NCBI GenBank assembly: GCA_948684385.1
Contig: CAPQCU010000002.1
Span: 1-64,000, forward strand
Origin: an uncultured bacterium
GTDB lineage: Bacteria > Cyanobacteriota > Vampirovibrionia > Gastranaerophilales > Gastranaerophilaceae
Direction of reading: 5' to 3'
DNA: 64,000 nucleotides
This document shows, piece after piece, positions 52,181-62,207 of this stretch (positions are counted from its first letter, which is position 1; the number at the start of each line of letters is the position of its first letter). The translations under genes were made by a program, and so were the position numbers. The notes below the pieces were generated by a model. The model had not been told where the DNA came from, did no database searches, and saw only the letters and a list, made by a program, of their open reading frames with translations.

Positions 52181-53998
52181 TTACTCAATATACTTTCCGT
52201 CAAACAACTCCAGAACCATTTTTTCCTGATCGCTTTCTTCTCTTTCAACGGCTTTATCCTGTTTAACTTCTTCCTGCTGTACAGGCTCGGAAATTACAGG
52301 TTCAGGCTTGACTTCCACAGGAGTTTCAACAACTACCTTTTTTTTTTCAACTGCCGGAGCAGAAGCTATTAATGCATCATCACCGCCCTGAGGAAGTCTT
52401 ACAATAACTTTGGAATCAGTCTGGCTAAACATGGCATTTGCTGCATCAATCAGCATTTGCTTCTTATTCGTATCATTTATCTGTGCAACCAGTTTATCGT
52501 TTTTAAACGTAATAATGGTCTCTTCCGGTGTAATTTTTACAGGAGTTGCAAGGTGTAAAAGCGCTTTTGTAGCAGGGCTTTTCACATTTGAAAGCAACGC
52601 TTCCCAGGAGTTAATAGATCCGGATTGATTTGAACTTACAGGTTTAGATATCTGTGGTTCAAGTGTCACAGCCTGAGTTTCCGGTTGTATAGCTTCTTCC
52701 GCAACAGGTTTACGAACAGGCTCTGCCGGAGGCGTTACTGGTGCCGGTCTCGTTACAGTTTGGGGGGTAAATGCATTTGAGTTCACGTTCACCTCCACTT
52801 TTGAAGCAGGCAGAGGCGCGACTCTCCGCGGCATAGAAACACCGGATGTTTCAAGAGCTTTAACTCTGTTTTGTAAATCTAAAAGAGTCGTATTCTCAGT
52901 CATATTTGCTAAATCTATCATCCCGATTTCAAGCCACAAATGCTGGTTTGAAGCGAGTTTTACTTCTTTTATATAATAAGTAATCCGCTCAAGCAAAAAT
53001 ACAATCTGCTGAGTCTCAAGTAAATCTTTTTGTTTCACAAGCTCTTCTATCTGAGCTTCGTTAAGTCCCGTAAGTTCGCATAAAAGCTCTTTACGGCAAT
53101 TTTTAACAATCAGCAGGTTTTTAAAATATTCGGATAAGTTTGTTAAAATCTGCAAAGGCTCGTTACCTGAGTTATAAATCTCGTTCAAAATTTCAATTGC
53201 TTCGTTTGGAGAAGACGCAATAATTTTTCCGCTCAGCTTATTCAAAACGTCAAAAGAAATTCTGCCTAAAATAGCGTTAACATCCTCAGAAGTTACTTCT
53301 TTAGAAACCCCTAAAAGGCTAAGCTGGTCAAGCAACGAAATACTGTCTCTCATTCCGCCTGCAGAGTTTTTAGCAATCGTAAACAAAGCATCATCAGTAA
53401 TATTTATTTTCTCTTCATCAGAAATATATCTCAAATGTTTTACAATATCATCTGTAGTAATTCTTCTAAAATCAAACCTCTGGCATCTGCTCTTGATAGT
53501 ATCAAGAACTTTATGGACTTCTGTTGTTGCAAGAATAAAAATAACATTTTCAGGTGGTTCCTCAAGCGTCTTTAAAAGAGCATTGAATGCATGGTTAGTC
53601 AGCATGTGGACTTCGTCGATAATATAAATCTTGTATCTGCCATTAACAGGTACATACTGGATTTTTTCCAAAATACTCTGTGTATCTTCGACTTTTCTGT
53701 TACTTGCTGCGTCTATTTCAATTACATCAATTGGAATAGAATTTGTAATATCTCTGCAGCTTTCGCATTCACCGCAAGGATGAATCGTCGGACCGTTTTT
53801 GCAGTTCAAAGATTTAGCAAGAATTCTTGCCGTAGAAGTTTTACCGGTACCTCTTGGACCGGTAAACAGAAACGCATGAGCAATTTTTCCAAGCTCAATT
53901 GCACTTGTTAAAGTCTTTTTAACATGCTCCTGCCCTACAAGTTTATCCAGCGTCTGCGGACGATATTTTCTGTATAATGGTACATAATTCCCACTCAT
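52181..53998 (-). CDS. dnaX: DNA polymerase III gamma/tau subunit
   Basis: FTGPRGTGKTSTARILAK (Walker A), CGECESCRDI (zinc), IIDEVHML (Walker B) and the SRC box CQRFDFR are all here; it is the clamp-loader motor. The tail after residue 370 is Pro/Val/Glu-rich. That linker carries the GGGGTAAATG repeat in frame. Last gene of the prfA-ylxR-infB-comEC-dnaX operon (25 bp after comEC). Confidence 0.96.
   Translation of the reverse strand: MSGNYVPLYRKYRPQTLDKLVGQEHVKKTLTSAIELGKIAHAFLFTGPRGTGKTSTARILAKSLNCKNGPTIHPCGECESCRDITNSIPIDVIEIDAASNRKVEDTQSILEKIQYVPVNGRYKIYIIDEVHMLTNHAFNALLKTLEEPPENVIFILATTEVHKVLDTIKSRCQRFDFRRITTDDIVKHLRYISDEEKINITDDALFTIAKNSAGGMRDSISLLDQLSLLGVSKEVTSEDVNAILGRISFDVLNKLSGKIIASSPNEAIEILNEIYNSGNEPLQILTNLSEYFKNLLIVKNCRKELLCELTGLNEAQIEELVKQKDLLETQQIVFLLERITYYIKEVKLASNQHLWLEIGMIDLANMTENTTLLDLQNRVKALETSGVSMPRRVAPLPASKVEVNVNSNAFTPQTVTRPAPVTPPAEPVRKPVAEEAIQPETQAVTLEPQISKPVSSNQSGSINSWEALLSNVKSPATKALLHLATPVKITPEETIITFKNDKLVAQINDTNKKQMLIDAANAMFSQTDSKVIVRLPQGGDDALIASAPAVEKKKVVVETPVEVKPEPVISEPVQQEEVKQDKAVEREESDQEKMVLELFDGKYIE
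52762..52787. repeat. GGGGTAAATG repeat embedded in dnaX
   Basis: The sequence GGGGTAAATGCATTTGAGTT within dnaX matches the intergenic units at 42017 and 42129 (GGGGTAAATGTATTGAACTG) with few differences. It encodes the linker residues NSNAFTPQ. It suggests the repeat has inserted in a tolerant part of a housekeeping gene. Confidence 0.65.
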
Positions 53999-54023
53999 AT
54001 TATCAGTTTACCATGAGAAAGAA

Positions 54024-56417
54024 TTAATGTAAAAGCGGTAAATATTTCTTCTTCTTAGAATCATAAGCAAGAGTTTTGTACCCTTTATTATTTACAACAA
54101 ACCTGATGGAATTATTAGCATCTGTTCTTAAAATTTTTGTATCTTTCAAAACTTCAAGAGTATATATTGACGGGTGTCCAAATTTATTCGGACCTGTTGA
54201 AATAAGTGAATACACAGGATTTAGATATTTTTGCATGTTTCTGTCCACAACACCATTCGCACCATGATGTCCGACTTTAAGCACAGTGATATTCTGAGGC
54301 AAATACTCTTTCAAGCTCTCGAAAGTTTTAACTCCGGAATCTCCTGTAAATAGCATGCTGAAATCTTTGTACTCAACAAAAGTTAAAATTGACGCTTCGT
54401 TATCGCCAACTCCAGCAGTCTTTGGAGCAATGTAATTTGTAATCTTCAATCCGTTTTCTTCCAGCACTTTTTGGGTATTTTCTGCCTTAATTAATTCCAC
54501 ACCTTTTTTACGTGCAATATTATAAATATATTTTGCAGATTTAGAATCATGCTCCAAATCGTTAAGATAAAGATTTTTCACTTTCAAATCTTTTATCAAA
54601 TCGTACGCACCGCCGCAATGGTCGTTATCAAAGTGCGTCACAATTATTGTATCAACTTCCTTAATTCCCCTATCCATAAGGTATTTAAGGATAAGCATCC
54701 TTGCCTGAGACTTTCCTCCGTTGTAACCGTTTTTCGCTGTATCAATCATTATATATTTATTCTCAGGAGTTTTGATGAGAAAAGCATCTGCATTACCCAC
54801 ATCAAAAGCAGTTATTTCAAGATTTTTGTTCGTAAAAGAAATCTGAGTTAATAACAAGACCAAAATCATTACAGGTATAGCATACCGGAATAAGTGCCAA
54901 CATTTACCCCTTACTCTCTCATCAAACAGCCCCGTAATTCCAAGAAGAATAGCATAATACAAAAGGATTTGAAAAACATTCGGATGCGTAGTTTGAAGAG
55001 CAGCATGCGGAAGCTTACCCCAGAAATCAGAAATATTCACAAGAATAGAGAGCATCGGGTTTAAAACAAAATCAAATATTCTAATTACAAATTCAGGAGT
55101 AATATTAGCTATCAAAGAGCCTACAAACCCGCCAAAGCTTATGACTGATAAAATCGGCACGCTCATAATATTTGCAAAAACAGAATACAAGCTTATATTA
55201 TTAAAATAAAAAATCTGGATAGGCATGACCCAGAGCTGGGCAATCACAGGAATACTTACAGTTCCCACTGCCCAGTTGATAAACCTGTTTTTGCTTCTGA
55301 CAAGATACGGAGTCATTACCAGTAGCCCGAAAGTCACGATAAAAGAAAGCTGGAACCCTACATCATTTATATACATCGGATTATAAATCAGCATCAAAAA
55401 TGCAACAAACGCCAGAAGTGAAATACTATGCGCATCTCTGTCAATCAGTTTTCCGATAAGCACAAACACAAGCATAAAAGTTGCCCTGATTACCGAAGCT
55501 CCCAAACCTGTCATCAATGAATAAACAAGCACCATTACTATGCCAATAGAAATATTCACTTTATAAGGAATGCGTATCAGGTTTAAAAAGAAATAAAAAA
55601 ACGAAAATATAAACGCAACATTCATCCCCGAAGCAGCCAGAATATGCAAAAGCCCTGAGTTGACAAAAGATTTTTTGATATTCTCAGGAGGAGAAACAGC
55701 ATCATCTCCAAATACAATTCCGCCTAAAACTTCTAAATTAGGACTCTTTAAGTATTTTGAATGTTTCTTAATAATATTTTCACGGTAATCATTTATCCAC
55801 TGCAAAGCTTTTTCTTTTTTAGTAAGAGAAACTCCAAGCTTTATGGGCAGCACATCTCGGGCGCCATAAAATACAGCGTAAACATTAAAGTTTCTCAAAT
55901 AGTTTCCATAATCAAACTGCGAAGGATTACCGGCTTTAAAAGGCGGAGAAAGCCGGCCTTTAATCTTGTAATAATCGTAAATCTTAAGTTTTTCCCGGGT
56001 ATTTAATGTCACAAGAACTTTTTCATCGTCAAAATCTTTAACCATTCCATCGTATTCAATTTCTTTAACATCAAAAAAGAAGCTGATTTTATCATCGCCT
56101 TTGTTCTGCGGAATGCTTAATATCTGACCGGAAATCACAGAATTTACCGGAGCTAAGTTCAAAAGCTCATCGGTATTTTTTAACCTCATCTGAGTATTAA
56201 TAATGCCAAAATAAAATACAAAAGCCCAAATCAAAATGATTTTCGGTTTGAAATACTCTTTGATTACCGCAAAAATTAACAATGCAGTAATCAAAATCGC
56301 AAACATTAAAGTATGCTCACTTAACGCTGAATACAGTGCTGCAATATAAATAACTACAGTCGTCAGCATTAAAAGGTTTTTATTATGATAAACAAAAGAA
56401 CATAAATCTTTTAACAT
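54024..56417 (-). CDS. comEC: ComEC/Rec2 DNA-uptake channel
   Basis: The N-terminal half has about ten membrane segments with a DUF4131-like part (VLVTLNTREKLKIYDYY) and the Competence domain (HILAASGMNVAFIFSFFY). The C-terminal part is a metallo-beta-lactamase fold (VTHFDNDHCGGAYDL, LFTGDSG, LKVGHHGANG). It carries single-stranded DNA across the inner membrane in transformation. Within the translation operon, 3 bp after infB. Confidence 0.93.
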   Translation of the reverse strand: MLKDLCSFVYHNKNLLMLTTVVIYIAALYSALSEHTLMFAILITALLIFAVIKEYFKPKIILIWAFVFYFGIINTQMRLKNTDELLNLAPVNSVISGQILSIPQNKGDDKISFFFDVKEIEYDGMVKDFDDEKVLVTLNTREKLKIYDYYKIKGRLSPPFKAGNPSQFDYGNYLRNFNVYAVFYGARDVLPIKLGVSLTKKEKALQWINDYRENIIKKHSKYLKSPNLEVLGGIVFGDDAVSPPENIKKSFVNSGLLHILAASGMNVAFIFSFFYFFLNLIRIPYKVNISIGIVMVLVYSLMTGLGASVIRATFMLVFVLIGKLIDRDAHSISLLAFVAFLMLIYNPMYINDVGFQLSFIVTFGLLVMTPYLVRSKNRFINWAVGTVSIPVIAQLWVMPIQIFYFNNISLYSVFANIMSVPILSVISFGGFVGSLIANITPEFVIRIFDFVLNPMLSILVNISDFWGKLPHAALQTTHPNVFQILLYYAILLGITGLFDERVRGKCWHLFRYAIPVMILVLLLTQISFTNKNLEITAFDVGNADAFLIKTPENKYIMIDTAKNGYNGGKSQARMLILKYLMDRGIKEVDTIIVTHFDNDHCGGAYDLIKDLKVKNLYLNDLEHDSKSAKYIYNIARKKGVELIKAENTQKVLEENGLKITNYIAPKTAGVGDNEASILTFVEYKDFSMLFTGDSGVKTFESLKEYLPQNITVLKVGHHGANGVVDRNMQKYLNPVYSLISTGPNKFGHPSIYTLEVLKDTKILRTDANNSIRFVVNNKGYKTLAYDSKKKKYLPLLH

Positions 56418-56420
56418 AAG

Positions 56421-58991
56421 TTAAACAAGTTCTTCACGCTCAATTTCCTGAGTTGTAGTAAATTTAACAATATCACCTTCCTGAATGTCGTTAAACTTAA
56501 CAAAAGAAAGTCCACATTCAAAGCCTTGAGCAACTTCTTTAACATCATCTTTAAATCTCTTAAGCTGGTCTACAGCACCTTTAAAGATTTCTTTGCCTTC
56601 ACGGTAAATAGTTGCAGTATTGTTTCTGTTAATCTTACCTTCTGTAACATAACATCCCGCAATCTTCTGGGTTTTACCGATTGTAAAGATTTGTCTGATT
56701 TCAACCTGACCGGTTGTAACTTCCTTAACTTCTGGTGAAAGAAGAGAAATCATAGTCTTTTCAATATCTTCTAAGATTTGATAAATGATATCATATTTCT
56801 TAATTGTTACACCTTCACGTTCTGCAGCTGCAAGTGCGTTAGAATCTTCCTTAACAGTAAATCCTAAGATTAAAGCGTTAGAAGCAGAAGCAAGCATTAC
56901 ATCAGCTTCTGAAATATCCCCAACTCCAACGTGAATAATCTTAGTAACAATTTCTTTAGACTCAAACTGTGCAATAGCCTGTGATACAGCTTCAGCAGAA
57001 CCGTGAGTGTTAGCTTTAATAATCAAGTTCAATTGCGGAACATCACCGTCAGCGTCACCTGCTTCACGTCTCATGTGAGCAGGAAGCATTGCATCAAGTC
57101 TTCTGTTACGTTCTTTTTCTTTACGTTTTTCAATGATAGATTTCATTTCTTTTTCGTTCTTAACAACTTCAAAGAAATCACCAGCGCTCGGAACTTCTGT
57201 CAAACCTAAAATCTCAACAGGAGTTGAAGGTTCAGCTTTTTGAATTCTCTCGCCTGAATCTGAAAGCAAGGCTCTCACACGCCCGCAAGCAGTACCGACT
57301 ACAATACAGTTACCTGCTCTTAAAGTACCGTTTTGAACAAGAAGCGTAGCAACAGGGCCTTTACCTTTATCAAGGTTTGCTTCAATTACAACTCCGGAAG
57401 CTTCTGCTTTAGGATTTGCTTTCAAATCCTGAACTTCTGCAACAAGCAGAATATATTCAAGAAGTTCATCGATACCTGTACCCTGAAGAGCTGAAACATT
57501 AACCGTAATTGTTTCTCCGCCCCAAGCTTCCGGAACGAGCCCGTGTTCTGTAAGCTGTTGAAGTACTTTATCAGGGTTTGCTCCCGGCTTGTCACATTTG
57601 TTAACAGCAACAATAATCGGAACTTCTGCCGCTTTTGCGTGGTTAATTGCTTCAATAGTTTGAGGCATTATACCATCATCAGCCGCAACAACAAGAATAG
57701 CAATATCGGTAGCTTTTGCACCGCGAGCACGCATTTCCGTAAACGCTTCGTGACCCGGTGTATCTACAAAAACGATTTTCTTTTCGTTTTTGTTATCAAG
57801 ATAAACCGTATAAGCACCGATAGACTGCGTAATGCCACCGACTTCTGTTGCAACAATTTTGTGTTTTGAAGCTCTGATACTGTCTAACAATGTAGTTTTA
57901 CCGTGGTCAACGTGACCCATAATACTTACAACCGGAGCGCGCTTTTTAAGAAGCTTTTTATCAACTTCACTTAGAGCTTTTTGCTTTTCTTCTTTTTCAA
58001 GCTCTTCTTCCATAAATGCTTCGATATCTTCTTCAAGAACTTCAAGTTCGTATTCTGCACAAACTTTTTTGATTGTATCAACATCAATCAGCTGGTTTAC
58101 AGTTGCCATAATACCCTGAAACATAAGGAATTTAACAATTTCAGCAGGAGTTTTTTGAATTTTATCAGCAAGTTCCTGAATAGTCATAGGCTGGTTTACT
58201 ACAATTTGTGTAACAGCTTCTTGAGATTCTTCTTTGTGGGATTTCTTCTTATGTTTTTGAGCAGCAGCTTTTTCAAGAGAAATCATCTCTTGATCTTCTT
58301 TTTTAGAGTTAAAATCTTTGTCTTTTTTCTTCCCGGTATCAACTTTTCTTTTACCTGCCGGTCCGCTTTTTCCTTCATAAATTTCCTGAGGAATAATTCT
58401 TCTCTCTACAAGCTTCTTATCTCCGCCTGACTGTTTATTGAAAGGTTTTTTGTCTCCTCTTGGAGGTCTGCCTTCACCGTTTCTGTCAGGTTTACCGGAA
58501 GCATTTGCCCCGCCGTTTACCCCTCCATTTACTCCCGCAGGGCGCTGAGGAGCACGTCTGACGATTTCAATCCTTGACTGGTTTTTAGGATATTCGATTT
58601 TTGTACGTTCTACTCTGACTACCGGTTTTTCAGCTTTCTTAACTTCAACAGGAGCTTCTTCTTTTTTCTCTACAGGTGCAGTTTTTTCAACCTTTTCTAC
58701 TCTTGGAACTCTTTGAACGCGTTCAATCATCGGCGCTGATTTTGGAGTTTCTTTTTTAGGTGCTTCTTCTGTTTGAGCCGGCTTAGCTTTCTTTACAACA
58801 AACGCTTTTGGCTTTGAAGTACTTTTCTTAGGAGCAACTCCTAAATGTTCTTTAAGCTTACGGATTTGCGCAGGAGTAACAGTATTCGAGTGAGATTTCA
58901 CAACAATTGATACCTCCGCGAACTTTTCGATAACCTCTTTGCTGGTTAAACCAAGTTCTTTTGCTAATTCACTTACTCTTATACTGTCCAT
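56421..58991 (-). CDS. infB: Translation initiation factor IF-2
   Basis: The G domain begins at about 357 (VVSIMGHVDHGKTTLLD, FVDTPGHEAF, NKCDKPG), followed by domains II-IV. The N-terminal 270 residues are Lys/Glu/Pro-rich with an IF2_N domain at 1-50 and GVNGGVNGGANA, a 12-bp tandem repeat of GGxGTAAAyGG type. It brings initiator tRNA to the 30S subunit. 11 bp after ylxR. Confidence 0.97.
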   Translation of the reverse strand: MDSIRVSELAKELGLTSKEVIEKFAEVSIVVKSHSNTVTPAQIRKLKEHLGVAPKKSTSKPKAFVVKKAKPAQTEEAPKKETPKSAPMIERVQRVPRVEKVEKTAPVEKKEEAPVEVKKAEKPVVRVERTKIEYPKNQSRIEIVRRAPQRPAGVNGGVNGGANASGKPDRNGEGRPPRGDKKPFNKQSGGDKKLVERRIIPQEIYEGKSGPAGKRKVDTGKKKDKDFNSKKEDQEMISLEKAAAQKHKKKSHKEESQEAVTQIVVNQPMTIQELADKIQKTPAEIVKFLMFQGIMATVNQLIDVDTIKKVCAEYELEVLEEDIEAFMEEELEKEEKQKALSEVDKKLLKKRAPVVSIMGHVDHGKTTLLDSIRASKHKIVATEVGGITQSIGAYTVYLDNKNEKKIVFVDTPGHEAFTEMRARGAKATDIAILVVAADDGIMPQTIEAINHAKAAEVPIIVAVNKCDKPGANPDKVLQQLTEHGLVPEAWGGETITVNVSALQGTGIDELLEYILLVAEVQDLKANPKAEASGVVIEANLDKGKGPVATLLVQNGTLRAGNCIVVGTACGRVRALLSDSGERIQKAEPSTPVEILGLTEVPSAGDFFEVVKNEKEMKSIIEKRKEKERNRRLDAMLPAHMRREAGDADGDVPQLNLIIKANTHGSAEAVSQAIAQFESKEIVTKIIHVGVGDISEADVMLASASNALILGFTVKEDSNALAAAEREGVTIKKYDIIYQILEDIEKTMISLLSPEVKEVTTGQVEIRQIFTIGKTQKIAGCYVTEGKINRNNTATIYREGKEIFKGAVDQLKRFKDDVKEVAQGFECGLSFVKFNDIQEGDIVKFTTTQEIEREELV

Positions 58992-59002
58992 TTATTGTCC
59001 TT

Positions 59003-59248
59003 TCAATTTTTAACGAGTTCCAACAACTCTTTTTGTTCAATTGGTGCACCAGTTTTTAACACCTTATTTAATTTATTTTTTTTTAATGCTGCATTAATAC
59101 AATTTTGATTATAACAAAGATATGCAGATCTGCCAAATATTTTAGAATTCGGGTTTATGACTACATTTCCGTCCTCATGGTTCTTCGTAATTTTTATTAA
59201 GTTTTCCCGCGGAAACATTTGTCCGCACCCTATACATTTGCGCAGCAA
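59003..59248 (-). CDS. ylxR: YlxR-family RNA-binding protein
   Basis: MLRKCIGCGQMFPRENLIKI and FGRSAYLCYNQNCI are the YlxR (DUF448) boxes. This family includes RnpM, which binds RNase P RNA. It is always next to infB. The start is TTG, one base after the prfA stop, with AGGA inside the prfA end. 81 aa is normal. Confidence 0.9.
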   Translation of the reverse strand: MLRKCIGCGQMFPRENLIKITKNHEDGNVVINPNSKIFGRSAYLCYNQNCINAALKKNKLNKVLKTGAPIEQKELLELVKN

Positions 59249-59249
59249 A

Positions 59250-60332
59250 TTATCCTACCTCTGCGAGTTTTTCAAGCTTGAGCTTCTGGTCGTACTCAAT
59301 CAGAAGATTAATCAAATCATCCAACTCACCATCGATTACAGTCCAAACATTAAGATTTTGTCCTATACGATGGTCAGTCAACCTGCCCTGCGGGAAGTTA
59401 TATGTTCTGATTCGTTCGCTTCTGTCACCTGTACCAACCTGAGAACGTCTCAAATCTGTAATTTCCTGCATTTGTTTTTGAACTTCCATATCGTAAAGTT
59501 TCGCCTTCAAAATCTGGAGCGCTCTTTCTTTGTTTTGAAGCTGTGAACGTTCTTCTGTACAGAAAATCATAATTCCTGTTGGCTTGTGGAAAACTCTCGC
59601 CGCAGTTTCAACTTTGTTTACGTTTTGACCGCCTGCACCGCCTGAACGCGCTGTTGAAATTTCCACATCATTCATATTAAGCTCAACTTCCACGTCATCG
59701 ACCTCAGGCATTACTGCAACTGTTGCAGTTGAAGTGTGAACTCTGCCTTGAGATTCCGTTGCAGGAACTCTCTGAACTCTGTGAACTCCTGACTCATACT
59801 TAAGTCTTGAATAAATACTGTCACCTTTCATAGAAATGATTGCTTCACTTACCCCGCCGGCTTCGCAGTCTGTTTTACTCAAAATCTGAGTCTGCCAGCC
59901 CATTTTATCAGCGTAGCGCATATACATTCTCATCAAATCACCGGCAAAAATATTAGCTTCGTCTCCGCCGGCACCGCCTCTGATTTCAAGCATAATGTCT
60001 TTGTCATCCATCGGGTCTCTTGGAAGAAGAAGAATTTTCATTCTTTCTTCATACTCAGGAATCTTTGCTTCATTTTCTTCCATCTCAGCTTTTAAGAAGC
60101 TTTTCATTTCTTCGTCTTTTTCTTCAAAAATCATCTGTTTAGCTTCTTCAATTGCGTCAACAGCCTGTTTCCACGCATAATAAAGTTCAACAGTTTCTTC
60201 CATTGATTTTCTTTGTTTAGAAAGGTCTCGAAACTTATTATAATCAGCAATTACATTCGGATCGGATAATGTCTCCCCAAGCTCAACATATCTTTTTTCA
60301 ATCTGAATAATTTTATCTAACATGTCTTTCAT
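59250..60332 (-). CDS. prfA: Peptide chain release factor 1
   Basis: [17 protein letters not shown] carries the GGQ motif that triggers peptide release; PATE in [16 protein letters not shown] is the RF1 codon-recognition word for UAA/UAG. All domains are present and length (360 aa) is typical. First gene of the operon that ends with dnaX; divergent from the TPR lipoprotein gene. Confidence 0.97.
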   Translation of the reverse strand: MKDMLDKIIQIEKRYVELGETLSDPNVIADYNKFRDLSKQRKSMEETVELYYAWKQAVDAIEEAKQMIFEEKDEEMKSFLKAEMEENEAKIPEYEERMKILLLPRDPMDDKDIMLEIRGGAGGDEANIFAGDLMRMYMRYADKMGWQTQILSKTDCEAGGVSEAIISMKGDSIYSRLKYESGVHRVQRVPATESQGRVHTSTATVAVMPEVDDVEVELNMNDVEISTARSGGAGGQNVNKVETAARVFHKPTGIMIFCTEERSQLQNKERALQILKAKLYDMEVQKQMQEITDLRRSQVGTGDRSERIRTYNFPQGRLTDHRIGQNLNVWTVIDGELDDLINLLIEYDQKLKLEKLAEVG

Positions 60333-60400
60333 AATTAATTTACCTCTTAAAATTAGTATACTACAAACAGACGAATTACAATTTTTAAATTGTTACAAAC

Positions 60401-60429
60401 TTGATTATTAATTTTATATGTATTAGAAT
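60401..60429 (+). promoter_or_regulatory. Promoter for the TPR lipoprotein-lgt unit
   Basis: TTGATT (60401-60406), 17 bases, TAGAAT (60424-60429). TTGTTACAAA lies directly before the -35 box at 60390-60399 and may be shared with the divergent prfA promoter. Confidence 0.6.
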
Positions 60430-60468
60430 GCATATAAAATCGAGAAGATAGTTGAGGATATTCTTTAT

Positions 60469-60975
60469 ATGAAAAAAGCTTTAATGATTGCGTCTGTGCT
60501 TTTAATTGCAGTTGTTTCAACCGCCTGTATTAATAACATGGCAGTACAGGAGCTTAATAACAAAGCAGCTGAATACATGCAAAAAGGTGATTATGAATCA
60601 GCAATGAACAGATTGCAGGCAAGCCTGGATTTAGATGCAACTATGTATGAAACTTATTATAACTTAGGTGTTGCAGCTATAAATGCAGAAAAGTTTGACA
60701 AAGCAATTGAAGCTTTAGAAGGCGGAATTAAAGTTAAACCGGATTTTGCAGATTTTTATTATTCTTTAGGTATTGCCCAAAACAATTTTGCTGAAAAACT
60801 TGGAGAGCTTGAAGAAGACGAAAAAGAAGTTTCTGAAGAAGATAAGGCTAAAATAGAAGAACTTAAAAAATCATCAGTAGAAAATCTTATTAAATATTTA
60901 GAAATGAAACCTGATGCTGAAGAAAAATCTACTATAGATGAAATTATTAAAGCAGCTGAAGAAGAAAAAGAGTAA
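60469..60975 (+). CDS. TPR-repeat lipoprotein
   Basis: A lipoprotein signal peptide ends in the lipobox STAC (residues 17-20). Three TPR-type helix pairs follow (AAEYMQKGDYESAMNRLQ, YYNLGVAAINAEKFDKAIEALE, DFYYSLGIAQNNFAEK) and an acidic tail. Likely a periplasmic scaffold anchored to a membrane. It shares the stop/start (TAATG) with lgt, which would lipidate it. Confidence 0.85.
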   Translation: MKKALMIASVLLIAVVSTACINNMAVQELNNKAAEYMQKGDYESAMNRLQASLDLDATMYETYYNLGVAAINAEKFDKAIEALEGGIKVKPDFADFYYSLGIAQNNFAEKLGELEEDEKEVSEEDKAKIEELKKSSVENLIKYLEMKPDAEEKSTIDEIIKAAEEEKE

Positions 60976-61760
60976 TGTTCACATCACCATCACAAATCTT
61001 ATTTACTATTTTTGGAGTTAATATATATTATTACGGTGTAATTATGGCACTTGCAATTTCAGTCGGAGTGCTGATTTCAGATTGGATTGGCACAAAATAT
61101 TTTGCTCTAAAAAAAGAAACAATTATTGATCTTGCTCCTTATCTGATTATTTTCGGCATTTTAGGTGCAAGGCTTTACTACTGCATTTTAAACTACGATT
61201 TTTACTTAAGATTTCCAACAGAAATAATCGCAATACGCCACGGAGGAATTTCAATCCACGGTGCAATTTTAGGCGGAGCTTTCGGTTTATGGATTTATTC
61301 AATCAGACATAAGCTGAATTTTTTAAAACTCTGTGACGTATCTGCAATAGGTTTATCAATCGCGCAAGCTATTGGCAGGTGGGGAAACTTTTTTAACTCG
61401 GAAGCATTTGGAAGCCCGACAAATTTACCTTGGAAACTCTATATTGCACCGCAGTACAGACCAATTCCTTATCAGGATGTTCAGTTTTTTCATCCGGCAT
61501 TTCTATACGAAAGTATTCTTGATGTGATAATATTTGTAATTCTTTTTGCTATTACAAAATCCGGAAAAATAAAAAAAGACGGAAATCTTGCCCTAATATA
61601 TTTAATTTTATATTCAATTGTTAGAATTTTTGTTGAAAGCTTCAGGCTTGACAGTGTAAAATATATATTAGGCATTCCGGTTGCAATATTTGTATCCGTA
61701 GGTATAATTATTGTATCCGCAATAGTTTTATTTATAAATAATAAAGAGAGGTTAGTATGA
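60975..61760 (+). CDS. lgt: Prolipoprotein diacylglyceryl transferase
   Basis: RHGGISIHGAILGG and SIAQAIGRWGNFFNSEAFG are the Lgt signature, with the conserved His and Arg. Seven or so membrane helices. It transfers diacylglycerol to the lipobox Cys of preprolipoproteins. Overlaps the genes on both sides (TAATG, ATGA). 261 aa is typical. Confidence 0.95.
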   Translation: MFTSPSQILFTIFGVNIYYYGVIMALAISVGVLISDWIGTKYFALKKETIIDLAPYLIIFGILGARLYYCILNYDFYLRFPTEIIAIRHGGISIHGAILGGAFGLWIYSIRHKLNFLKLCDVSAIGLSIAQAIGRWGNFFNSEAFGSPTNLPWKLYIAPQYRPIPYQDVQFFHPAFLYESILDVIIFVILFAITKSGKIKKDGNLALIYLILYSIVRIFVESFRLDSVKYILGIPVAIFVSVGIIIVSAIVLFINNKERLV

Positions 61761-62203
61761 AGAAATTTTTATCAGTTTTATCAATTTTGACTTTAATGAT
61801 GACAACATCAGCATTTGCAGCTCCTGAAGCTCAAAAGATTGCAGTTGTTGATATACAAAGAGTTGTTGCAGCATCTTCTCAGGTTAAATCTTTAAAAGCC
61901 TCTCAAGAAGCAAAAAACAAAGAACTTACAGCTTTCATCAAAAAAGCACAGGAAGATGTTAACAAACAGACCGATGCAGCTAAGAAAAAATCTCTTGCCG
62001 AATCTTATGAAAAACAGCTCGCAACAAAGAGAGAAGCTAACCTTAAAGATTACACGGCTAAGTTAAAGGCTGCAGATGCAAACATTACATCTCAAATAGG
62101 TAAAAAAGCAACTGAGATGGGTTACACAATGGTTCTTCCGAAATCTTCAGTAGTTTGGGGCGGAGAAGATATCACTGAGACAATTTTGAAGGTTATTAAA
62201 TAG
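61757..62203 (+). CDS. OmpH/Skp-like periplasmic chaperone
   Basis: Signal peptide 1-21 (MKKFLSVLSILTLMMTTSAFA), then IAVVDIQRVVAASSQVKSLK, the Skp/OmpH start, and a long charged coiled coil (AFIKKAQEDVNKQTDAAKK). It binds unfolded outer-membrane proteins. It overlaps lgt by 4 bp. Confidence 0.88.
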   Translation: MKKFLSVLSILTLMMTTSAFAAPEAQKIAVVDIQRVVAASSQVKSLKASQEAKNKELTAFIKKAQEDVNKQTDAAKKKSLAESYEKQLATKREANLKDYTAKLKAADANITSQIGKKATEMGYTMVLPKSSVVWGGEDITETILKVIK

Positions 62204-62207
62204 CAAA

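Noticed and set aside
58500..58545. Tandem GGxGTAAAyGG in infB as part of the GGGGTAAATG family
   Set aside because: It is a 12-bp coding repeat (GVNG) in a flexible linker and lacks the T-arm-like partner; similarity is probably codon-driven.
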